In this document: one piece after another, positions 27,430 through 34,519 of the stretch
How positions within the stretch are numbered: the first letter of the stretch is position 1
Layout of the letters: each line of letters starts with the position of its first letter
DNA from: Chloroflexota bacterium
Lineage (GTDB): Bacteria; Chloroflexota; Limnocylindria; P2-11E
Direction: 5' to 3'
Length of the DNA: 34,519 nt
NCBI GenBank assembly: GCA_005889075.1
Contig: VBDQ01000029.1
Span: forward strand, 1-34,519
Position numbers and translations under genes: made by a program
Notes under the pieces: generated by a model
Database searches by the model: none
What the model was told of the DNA's origin: nothing
The model's input: the letters and a program-made list of their open reading frames with translations, nothing else

Positions 27430-29354
27430 GGCGCTTCGCGCTGTTCATCGCGCTCGCGCTGGCGGCCGCCGCTTGCGTCCCGCCGGCAGCGAACCCGTCC
27501 GCGAGCTCCCCAGTCCCGTCGGCATCGACAAGCGGCAGCGGCGGGCCGCTGCCCTCCGCCGCGCTCGCCCTCGACATGAGCTCGATCCTGCTGTCGAAGC
27601 CGCTCCCATACGCCGACGGTTTCGCCCTCACCCGCACGGTGAGAGGGCGCGACGGCGTTCCCGCGAGGCCATTCGAGCCGGTCCGGACCACGCCGCCGAT
27701 CGAAGATGTCGGAACTGTCCACGACTTCTGGACCTACGACTTCGCGGCGAAAAAGAACGTCAAGACCACCGCGACCTTGCGGATCATCACCGAACACGCG
27801 AAGTGGTGGGTCGGCAACGACGCGGGAGTGGATCTGAACGGCCTACGCACGACCGCGACAACGTTCGAGACCAAGCTCTATCCGATCGATCGCAAGCTCT
27901 ACGGCGAGGAGTGGAACCCCGGCATCGACGCCGACCCGCGCATCAATGTGGTGATGGCGAGGATTCCCGGTGCGGCCGCGGGTTACTTCAGCGGGACGGA
28001 CGAGGAGCCTCTCTGGGTGAACGAGTTCTCCGCCGAGCGGGAGATGATCTACATCAATTCGCTCTCAGCTCGGCCCGGGACCTCGCAGCTCGATCAGGTG
28101 ATCGCTCATGAGTTCTGTCACATGATCCAGTTCAACACCCGGAAGCGGTCGGCGGTGTGGTTCAACGAGGGTCAGGCGCAGCTCTGCGAGGAAGCGAACA
28201 ACTACACGGTCGGGACGGCGCAGACCTATCTTCGTGTTCCGGACACGCAGCTCAACGATTGGTCCGACATCGAGGCGGCCGCCGCTCACTACGGCGAGGC
28301 CTACACGTTCCTCGAGTACCTGCGCCAGCAAGCCGGCGGTGAAGATCTCATCCGGGCGATGATGGCCAAGGGCATCGACACGCCGGCAGACATCGACGCT
28401 GTGCTGAAGCAGCGTGGCCAGCCGGGCCTCGAGGAGATCTTCGCAGGCTTCGTCGCCGCCAACGCGTTCATCGGCACGACCTCTGACAAGCCCTTCACCT
28501 ACCCGTCAGGTGCGCCGGCGCGGAGTCCCGCGACCGCCGCCGACGCCGATCACGCGACCACCGGCGCTCCTTTCAAGAGCACGGTGCATCAGTACGCCGC
28601 GCGATACGTCGAGCTTCCGAAGACCGCGATCCGCCTGCGTTTCGACGGCGCGACAAGCACGCGCCTCATCCCGACCGATCCGCACTCCGGCCGATCGTTC
28701 TGGTGGTCGGACAAGGGCGATGGGATGGACAGCACGCTCACGCGTGACCTCGATCTCACCTCGGCGGCGGCGCCCAAGGTGTCGTTTTGGACGTGGTTCG
28801 AGATCGAGCCTGACTATGACTACGGCTACGTGGAGGTCTCCTCCGACGGCGGGACCCACTGGACGCCGCTGCGGACCGACGCCGCGAGCACCACCGATCC
28901 CAACGGTCAGAACCTCGGCAACGGGCTCACCGGCGACTCGGGCGGCACGACCACACCGGTCTGGGAGCGACTCACGGCGGACCTTTCTGCGTACGCGGGC
29001 AAGCAGGTGAAGCTCCGGTTCGAGTACGTCACCGACGGCAACCTGAACCTCGGCGGACTCGCGATCGACGACATCGAGATCACCGGGCTTCCCGCCGACG
29101 ACGCCGAGTCCGACAACGGGTGGATCGCGTCGGGCTTCGTGCGCTCGACGAACATCGTGTCGCAGCGTTTCATCGTCCAGGTGCTGCGATTCGGCGACCG
29201 CACGACGGTCGAGCGGCACTTCGTCGACAACGGTCAGCTCACCCTCGACCTCGATTCGAGCGGTGACCGGCGTCCACCGCTGCTCGCCGTGACCGGGCTC
29301 GCCGTCCGGACCACCCAGCCGGCCCCCTTCACGGTCATCGTGGAGCAGCGATGA
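27426..29354 (+). CDS. Secreted lipoprotein metalloprotease: HExxH gluzincin-like domain plus immune-inhibitor-A-like C-terminal beta domain
   Basis: Lipobox LALAAAAC; IAHEFCHMIQFNTRKRSAVWFNEGQAQ; C-terminal GDGMDSTLTRDLDLTSAAAPKVSFWTWFEIEPDYDYGYVEVSSDGGTHWTPL. Confidence 0.75.
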   Translation: MRRFALFIALALAAAACVPPAANPSASSPVPSASTSGSGGPLPSAALALDMSSILLSKPLPYADGFALTRTVRGRDGVPARPFEPVRTTPPIEDVGTVHDFWTYDFAAKKNVKTTATLRIITEHAKWWVGNDAGVDLNGLRTTATTFETKLYPIDRKLYGEEWNPGIDADPRINVVMARIPGAAAGYFSGTDEEPLWVNEFSAEREMIYINSLSARPGTSQLDQVIAHEFCHMIQFNTRKRSAVWFNEGQAQLCEEANNYTVGTAQTYLRVPDTQLNDWSDIEAAAAHYGEAYTFLEYLRQQAGGEDLIRAMMAKGIDTPADIDAVLKQRGQPGLEEIFAGFVAANAFIGTTSDKPFTYPSGAPARSPATAADADHATTGAPFKSTVHQYAARYVELPKTAIRLRFDGATSTRLIPTDPHSGRSFWWSDKGDGMDSTLTRDLDLTSAAAPKVSFWTWFEIEPDYDYGYVEVSSDGGTHWTPLRTDAASTTDPNGQNLGNGLTGDSGGTTTPVWERLTADLSAYAGKQVKLRFEYVTDGNLNLGGLAIDDIEITGLPADDAESDNGWIASGFVRSTNIVSQRFIVQVLRFGDRTTVERHFVDNGQLTLDLDSSGDRRPPLLAVTGLAVRTTQPAPFTVIVEQR

Positions 29355-30262
29355 GCGTCGCGGCGGACGGCGTGCGCCCGGTCCACTACGGCGTGATCCC
29401 AGCTGGCGGGTTGGGGACACGCTTCCTGCCGATCAGCCGGACGATCCCGAAAGAGCTCCTGCCGGTGATCGACACGCCGGTCATCGAGCTCGTCGTATCG
29501 GAGATGGCGGCCGCTGGCATCGGGCGCGTCGTCATCGTCAGCGCCCCGGGCAAGGAGAGCCTCGACGCGTACTTCCGTCCGAACGAACGCCTCGAGCGAC
29601 GCCTGGCGGTGGAGTTCCGTCAAAAGGACATCGAGCTCCTGAAGCGGCCGGAGAAGCTCGCGACCGTTCGCGTCGTCGTGCAGCAGGAAGCCAAAGGCAA
29701 CGGTCATGCGGTGTTGCAAGCGCGACCGCTGATCGGCAACGAGCCGTTCGCGATGCTCTGGGGCGACGACATCGTGCTCGGCGACACTCCGGCCGTCGCC
29801 CAGCTGATCGAGGCACGGCAACGGCTCGGCGGAGGCAGCGTCGTCGGGTGCGTGCGGATCCCGAAGGAGAAGTCCGGCGCGTACGGCGTGATCGCGGGCA
29901 CGCCGGTGGATGAGCGCACACAGCGCGTGCTTGCGATCGTCGAGAAGCCCAAGCCAGAAGACGCCCCGAGCGATCTCGCCGCGGTCCACGGCTACGTTCT
30001 CGAGCCGGAGATCTTCGAGGTTCTCGAGCGGTTAAAACCGGGGCGGGGCGGCGAGATCTGGCTGACGGATGCGGTCACTCAGATGGCACGCGAGGGTGCC
30101 CCGGTCTGGGCGGTCGAGCTCAGTGGGGTTCGTTACGACACTGGCGACCGCCTGGGCTATGTCACCGCTTTCGTCGACGCGGCCCTAGGCCGTGAGGATC
30201 TCGCGCCAGCGCTGCGGGCCCATCTACGCCAGCGTGGCTGGCGGCCGCCGGGTGACCGCTAA
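29351..30262 (+). CDS. galU: UTP--glucose-1-phosphate uridylyltransferase
   Basis: VIPAGGLGTRFLPISRTIPKELLPVIDTPVIELVVSEM...; GGEIWLTDAV. Confidence 0.94.
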   Translation: MSVAADGVRPVHYGVIPAGGLGTRFLPISRTIPKELLPVIDTPVIELVVSEMAAAGIGRVVIVSAPGKESLDAYFRPNERLERRLAVEFRQKDIELLKRPEKLATVRVVVQQEAKGNGHAVLQARPLIGNEPFAMLWGDDIVLGDTPAVAQLIEARQRLGGGSVVGCVRIPKEKSGAYGVIAGTPVDERTQRVLAIVEKPKPEDAPSDLAAVHGYVLEPEIFEVLERLKPGRGGEIWLTDAVTQMAREGAPVWAVELSGVRYDTGDRLGYVTAFVDAALGREDLAPALRAHLRQRGWRPPGDR

Positions 30263-30302
30263 TCGTCCATAGCAGCCAAAACAGGGCTCGCTCGGTCGTC
30301 GC

Positions 30303-30366
30303 TAGACTCAACGGCGCCCCCAGTCCGTACACATGGCGTCGCCATGCTTCCTTGCCGGTGGGGGCG
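30303..30366 (+). promoter_or_regulatory. Candidate promoter -10 (TAGACT) and structured 5' leader of the RpfB-like gene
   Basis: TAGACT 30303-30308; outer stem CGCCCCCA (30315-30322) / TGGGGGCG (30359-30366); inner stem CATGGC-GTC-GCCATG (30332-30346). Confidence 0.45.
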
Positions 30367-30397
30367 GGGAGGTCCAAGGATCGACAGGACATCGTTG

Positions 30398-31417
30398 ATG
30401 CGTGCCGCTTTGCGCCTTGGGCGCCTGGCGCTCGTGACCTGCCTCGTGGCGGGCGGCACGTTCGGCGCGCTCGCCGCGACCTCGGCGCCGACCGCCGCGG
30501 CTGCTCCCAGCCGGGCGGCCCCTGCCGCTCGCGGCCAGTCGCCGCTGGCTCAGGCACACGTCGTTCGAGTGTCCGTCGACGGCCTTACGGCGAGGTTCTC
30601 TGCGTCGGGGACGGTAGACGCTCTGCTCGCCGATCTCGGGCTGCCGCCTCGGGGCTCCGATCGGACGTCGGCGCCGCTTGACTCATTCCTACTGGCCGGC
30701 GAGCACCTCGCCTTCGACCGAGGCGTGCCGGTCACGCTCGTGGACGGCGGAACACCGACGGCCGTCCGTTCGCCCCGAGGGACCGTCGCGGAGCTCCTCG
30801 GCACGGCGCAGGTGATGCTTGGTCCCGAGGACTTCGTCGAACCCGGGCTCGACCAGATACTCGCCGCCGGGGCGACCGTCCGCGTGACCAGAGTCGCCGA
30901 TCGCGAGGAGACCCTTCGTGAGCCCTCGCCGTACACCATCCGGCTCATCACGGACGCGAGTCTCGACCGCGGCCATGAGATTGTCGTCACTCCCGGCCAA
31001 CCGGGAGAGCTGGCGAACACGTACCACGTCCGGATCATCGACGGGCGTGAGGTCGAACGGACCCTCCTCGCTTCCGAGGTGCTCGCGGCGGCGGTCGACG
31101 AGATTCGTCGGGTCGGCACCCGGCCACCGGCCGCACCCGCGGACATCGAGGCCATCATCCGGCAGGCCGCCGCGGCGAACGGCGCCGACCCCGACCAGCT
31201 ATTGCGCGTGGCGTGGTGCGAGAGCCACTACAACCCGAGCGCGTACAACGCCACGTCCGGGGCATCGGGACTCTTCCAGTTCGTACCGTCGACCTGGTCG
31301 GTGAACAGCGCGCGGGCCGGGTACGCCGGCGCGAGCCCGTTCGACCCGGTCGCCTCAGCGAATGTCGCGGCGTGGATGTTCGCGCGCGGATCGGCCAATC
31401 AGTGGACCTGCAAATAA
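30398..31417 (+). CDS. RpfB/YabE-like secreted protein: DUF348 repeats, G5 domain, lytic-transglycosylase-like C-terminus
   Basis: Signal-like N-terminus; HVVRVSVDGLTARFSASGTVDALLADLGL; G5-like DGREVERTLLASEVL...VGTRPP; VAWCESHYNPSAYNATSGASGLFQFVPSTW. Confidence 0.82.
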   Translation: MRAALRLGRLALVTCLVAGGTFGALAATSAPTAAAAPSRAAPAARGQSPLAQAHVVRVSVDGLTARFSASGTVDALLADLGLPPRGSDRTSAPLDSFLLAGEHLAFDRGVPVTLVDGGTPTAVRSPRGTVAELLGTAQVMLGPEDFVEPGLDQILAAGATVRVTRVADREETLREPSPYTIRLITDASLDRGHEIVVTPGQPGELANTYHVRIIDGREVERTLLASEVLAAAVDEIRRVGTRPPAAPADIEAIIRQAAAANGADPDQLLRVAWCESHYNPSAYNATSGASGLFQFVPSTWSVNSARAGYAGASPFDPVASANVAAWMFARGSANQWTCK

Positions 31418-31439
31418 GGTGAACGACTAGCCTGACGGC

Positions 31440-32291
31440 GTGGACCTCGCCGACCCGCACGAGCTGCGCGCGACCCTTCGCCGGCACAAGATTCGCCCCG
31501 CCCGATCTCTTGGCCAGCGCTTCCTCGTGGACCGAAGTGTCCTCAGCGCGATCCTCGATGCGGCGGAGCTGCAGGCGGATGACGACGTCCTCGAGGTGGG
31601 ACCTGGGCCGGGGGTCCTGACCGCGGCGCTGGGCGAACGGGCCCGATCGGTGACCGCTGTGGAGATCGACGCCCGGATGGTCGCTCTGCTCGAGGACGAG
31701 CTCGCGGGCCGGCCGAACGTCGGAATCATCCGAGCCAATGCGCTGACGGTCGACCTGTATAGCCTCGGTCCCCGGCGACCGACTCGCATCGTGGCGAACC
31801 TGCCGTACCAGATCACGACGCCGTTGCTCGAGCGCTTCCTCGCAGATCCGCGCCGCGCGCCGCTCGTCGTGGTACTAGTACAGCGGGAGGTCGCACGACG
31901 TATCTGCGCGACGCCGCGCGACGGACGCGAGCGCGGCTACCTCTCGGTCTTTGTGCAGTCGTTCGCCGAAGCGCGGATCGTCCGCCGCGTGCCGGCCAGA
32001 GCTTTCCGGCCGTCTCCACGCGTCGAGTCGGCGGTCGTCGCCCTGCGGACGCGGGCGCGTCCCGCTTTCGCGCCCCTCGGGCAGGAGCCGTTCCTGAAGC
32101 TCGTGAGCGACGCGTTCCGGCACCGGCGCAAGCAGCTCCGTTCGGCGCTGGGACACGAGGCCGGCCTCGACCGGGAGCGCGCGGAAGCGGCCCTGCGCGA
32201 GGCGGGTATCGCCCCCGAGCGCAGGCCGGAAGAGCTCGAGCTCGACGAATGGATCGCGCTCGCACGTGCGGCCGGCACGCCCGAGGGATGA
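31440..32291 (+). CDS. rsmA: 16S rRNA (adenine1518-N6/adenine1519-N6)-dimethyltransferase
   Basis: RPARSLGQRFLVDRSVL...VLEVGPGPGVLTAAL...IVANLPYQITTPLL. Confidence 0.95.
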   Translation: MDLADPHELRATLRRHKIRPARSLGQRFLVDRSVLSAILDAAELQADDDVLEVGPGPGVLTAALGERARSVTAVEIDARMVALLEDELAGRPNVGIIRANALTVDLYSLGPRRPTRIVANLPYQITTPLLERFLADPRRAPLVVVLVQREVARRICATPRDGRERGYLSVFVQSFAEARIVRRVPARAFRPSPRVESAVVALRTRARPAFAPLGQEPFLKLVSDAFRHRRKQLRSALGHEAGLDRERAEAALREAGIAPERRPEELELDEWIALARAAGTPEG

Positions 32292-33148
32292 GCCGCGCGA
32301 TCGTCCTCGCGGCTCCGGCGAAGATCAATCTCACGCTCGAGGTGACCGGCCGACGAGCGGACGGTTATCACGACCTCGCGAGCGTCTTCGCGACGATCGG
32401 CCTTTGTGATCGCGTGCGTGTCGCGAAGGCACGGAGCCTCGACGTGCGGCTATCGCCGCCGCTCGCGCTCGCGCCGGGTGACGACCTCGCCAGCCGCGCT
32501 GTCCGCGCGCTTGCGGCCGCGAGCGGCCGAGACCCGGCCGCGCGCGTGCGGATCCGCAAACGCATTCCGATCGCGTCGGGGTTGGGTGGTGGCTCGAGCG
32601 ATGCCGGGGCGATCCTTCGCGCGATCAGAGTCCTTTGGCGGCTCGATGCCATCGATCTCGAGAAGATCGCCGCGACGATCGGTTCGGACGTTCCGTTCTT
32701 CGCGCGAGGCGCACCCTTCGCTCTCGTTCGCGGACGCGGCGAGAAGGTCGAGGCACTCGATGCCCCGCGCGATCAGCTGTGGGTCGTCCTCGTGCGCGTC
32801 GCCGCACGCGTCGCGACCGCTGATGTCTTCGCCGCCCATCAGGGACGTCCCTCGGACGGCTCGCGATCGGCGGCCGTCGCCAACGCGTTCCAGCGAGGTG
32901 TCGCCACGCCCGCGTTCATTCGCGCGCACCTTGTGAACGAGCTTCTCGATACGACCGAGCGGATGGTCCCCGCGATCACGCTCGCGCGTGCCTGCGCCCG
33001 CGAGCGCGGTATCGAGCTCGCCATGTCGGGAAGCGGCCCCTCGCTGTTCACCCTTGCGGACGACCGCAGGGATGCGTTGAGAAAGGCTCGGATCCTACGG
33101 CGCGCCGGGCTTCGCGCTCGTGCGGTCGTGCTCGGTGTCATTTCATGA
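32288..33148 (+). CDS. ispE: 4-diphosphocytidyl-2-C-methyl-D-erythritol kinase
   Basis: APAKINLTLEVTGRRADGYHDLASVFATI...KRIPIASGLGGGSSDAGAILRAI...ELAMSGSGPSLFTL. Confidence 0.95.
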   Translation: MSRAIVLAAPAKINLTLEVTGRRADGYHDLASVFATIGLCDRVRVAKARSLDVRLSPPLALAPGDDLASRAVRALAAASGRDPAARVRIRKRIPIASGLGGGSSDAGAILRAIRVLWRLDAIDLEKIAATIGSDVPFFARGAPFALVRGRGEKVEALDAPRDQLWVVLVRVAARVATADVFAAHQGRPSDGSRSAAVANAFQRGVATPAFIRAHLVNELLDTTERMVPAITLARACARERGIELAMSGSGPSLFTLADDRRDALRKARILRRAGLRARAVVLGVIS

Positions 33149-33187
33149 TGGACAAGCGACCGAGGGCTGTCCCCCTACGTTTGACGT

Positions 33188-33526
33188 GTGGAATCAAAGG
33201 GCGAGCTCACGGTCCGACAGGCTGGTCAGCGCGGGGGGACGTCGACCGCGGGCAAGCATGGATCGTCTTTCTATCGTGAGATCGGACGGCGTGGCGGCCA
33301 GGCGCGAAAGGGCCAGCTCGGGCCTGAGGGATACGCGAAGCTCGGTCGCAAGGGCGGGGAAGCGCGCAAGACGCAGCTCGGCTCGCGGGGCTACGCGGAG
33401 CTTGGTCGCAAAGGCGGCGAGGCGCGTAAGTCTCAGCTCGGTAGCGAGGGCTACGCGCAGCTTGGGCGCAAGGGCGGGCGTCGCGTCGCCGAATTGATCA
33501 AGCGGGGCAAGCAGCCCGCCAAATAG
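33188..33526 (+). CDS. KGG-repeat / LEA group-1 (Em)-like hydrophilic stress protein
   Basis: Tandem 20-aa units [20 protein letters not shown]; 112 aa, highly hydrophilic. Confidence 0.82.
   Translation: MESKGELTVRQAGQRGGTSTAGKHGSSFYREIGRRGGQARKGQLGPEGYAKLGRKGGEARKTQLGSRGYAELGRKGGEARKSQLGSEGYAQLGRKGGRRVAELIKRGKQPAK
33314..33493 (+). repeat. 60-nt coding tandem repeat (3 units) in KGG protein
   Basis: Three consecutive cagctcgg...GYAxLGRKGG units, 20-codon period. Confidence 0.8.
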
Positions 33527-33580
33527 CCCTCGCCGCCGGGACCGAAGCGCCGCCCTCCTATCCTTTTGAGCCGTGTCCTA

Positions 33581-33651
33581 TGGGGCGTGGCCAAGTGGTA
33601 AGGCGGCGGACTTTGGATCCGCTATCCCAGGTTCGAATCCTGGCGCCCCAG
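33581..33651 (+). tRNA. tRNA-Gln (anticodon TTG), CCA not fully encoded
   Basis: TGGGGCG/CGCCCCA acceptor, GCGGA-CTTTGGA-TCCGC anticodon arm, CCAGG-TTCGAAT-CCTGG T arm, discriminator G. Confidence 0.95.
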
Positions 33652-33665
33652 CCTGACCGATCCGC

Positions 33666-34519
33666 ATGAGCGACGCGCCGCTGGCCATTGTGCTCGCGGC
33701 GGGCCTTTCGACACGGATGAGATCGAAAACCCCAAAGGTCCTTCATCCGATCGCGGGACGCCCGCTGCTCGCCTATGTCCTCGAGACGCTGCGGTCGGTG
33801 AGGGCACGTCCGCTTGTCGTGCTCGCGAAAGAGAGCGAGGCCGCACGTGACCTCCTGGACGGGCAGGCCCGCGTCGTCATCCAGGACCCGCCGCGTGGCA
33901 CCGGCGACGCGGTGCGCGTCGCGCTCGCCAAAGCGAATGGCGACGAGGGCCTCGCGTACATCGTGTACGGCGATACGCCGCTGCTGCGCGCGGAGACGCT
34001 CGCAGGGCTCGGGGCGCTCGTCAGAGATGGCGCGACGCTCGCGATCCTTGCGGGCGAGGTCGGAACGGACAACGCGTACGGGCGAATCGTCCGCGACGCT
34101 CGTGGCGACGCGGCGCGCGTCGTCGAGGCCCGCCTCGCGTCGCCGGCCGAGCGCAGCCTCCCCGAATCGATCCTCGGGGCATACGCGGCGGATCTGGGGT
34201 GGTTGCGGAGCGCGGTGGCGCGTCTGCGCCCCAACGAGACCGGCGAGATCTTCCTCACGGACCTCGTCGCCGAAGCCGCCCGTGACGGAAGCCGCGTCGC
34301 CGTGTATCGCACCGACGATCCGGAGGAAGGCATGGGCGTGAACAATCGCGTGGAGCTCGCCGCGGCGGAGGCGGCGGTCCGCCGCCGGATCATCGAACGC
34401 CACATGGTCGCGGGCGTGACCTTCCGCGATGCGGGTTCATGTCAGGTCGACGCCGACGTGCAGATCGCGCCGGACGTGCTCGTCGAGCAGGGAACGATCC
34501 TCGAGGGCAAGACGCGGAT
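33666..34519 (+). CDS. glmU: Bifunctional UDP-GlcNAc pyrophosphorylase / glucosamine-1-phosphate N-acetyltransferase, truncated by window end
   Basis: MSDAPLAIVLAAGLSTRMRSKTPKVLHPIAGRPLLAYVLETL...; YGDTPLLRAETL; GMGVNNRVELAAAEA. Open to the window end, so absent from the ORF track. Confidence 0.95.
   Translation, partial: MSDAPLAIVLAAGLSTRMRSKTPKVLHPIAGRPLLAYVLETLRSVRARPLVVLAKESEAARDLLDGQARVVIQDPPRGTGDAVRVALAKANGDEGLAYIVYGDTPLLRAETLAGLGALVRDGATLAILAGEVGTDNAYGRIVRDARGDAARVVEARLASPAERSLPESILGAYAADLGWLRSAVARLRPNETGEIFLTDLVAEAARDGSRVAVYRTDDPEEGMGVNNRVELAAAEAAVRRRIIERHMVAGVTFRDAGSCQVDADVQIAPDVLVEQGTILEGKTR

Noticed and set aside
30262-30398. Known ydaO (c-di-AMP) riboswitch upstream of the RpfB-like gene
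   Set aside because: Conserved ydaO core segments could not be recognised and the available leader is too short; kept only as an unclassified structured leader.
30344-30398. Upstream ATG (30344) as start of the RpfB-like protein
   Set aside because: It lies inside the hairpin and adds MLPCRWGRGGPRIDRTSL before a normal signal peptide starting at ATG 30398.
33290-33493. CRISPR-like or satellite array
   Set aside because: Repeats are in-frame, degenerate at codon level, without spacers; explained by the KGG protein coding repeat.

Overview
The window is a high-GC bacterial housekeeping locus, almost entirely + strand. It starts inside tuf and runs through a continuous S10-spc-alpha ribosomal protein cluster: rpsJ to rplO, secY-adk-map-infA-rpmJ, rpsM-rpsK-rpsD-rpoA-rplQ, truA, rplM-rpsI. 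Next come a TPR protein, a cdaA-cdaR-glmM-glmS block, acpS-nnrD-alr, a lipoprotein zinc protease with an immune-inhibitor-A-like C-terminus, galU, an RpfB-like DUF348/G5/transglycosylase protein, rsmA-ispE, a KGG/LEA-like repeat protein, tRNA-Gln(TTG) and a 3'-truncated glmU. Gene content and the rpfB-like/rsmA/ispE order suggest a Chloroflexota- or Actinobacteria-like lineage (inference only). No mobile element, CRISPR array or defence system was seen. The most unusual signals are: (i) rpsC lacks about 55 N-terminal codons; (ii) rpmC stops after 37 codons and abuts a start-less rpsQ extension; (iii) a near-identical GGGGGGC-GCT-GCCCCCC palindrome is embedded in the same frame in the C-termini of rpsQ and truA; (iv) hairpins that could occlude the ribosome-binding sites of rplB and rpsM, and a structured leader before the RpfB-like gene; (v) a TPR protein abutting the c-di-AMP cyclase gene; (vi) a structured GC-rich spacer between glmS and acpS. 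All calls come from reading the sequence and supplied ORFs; no database search was run.
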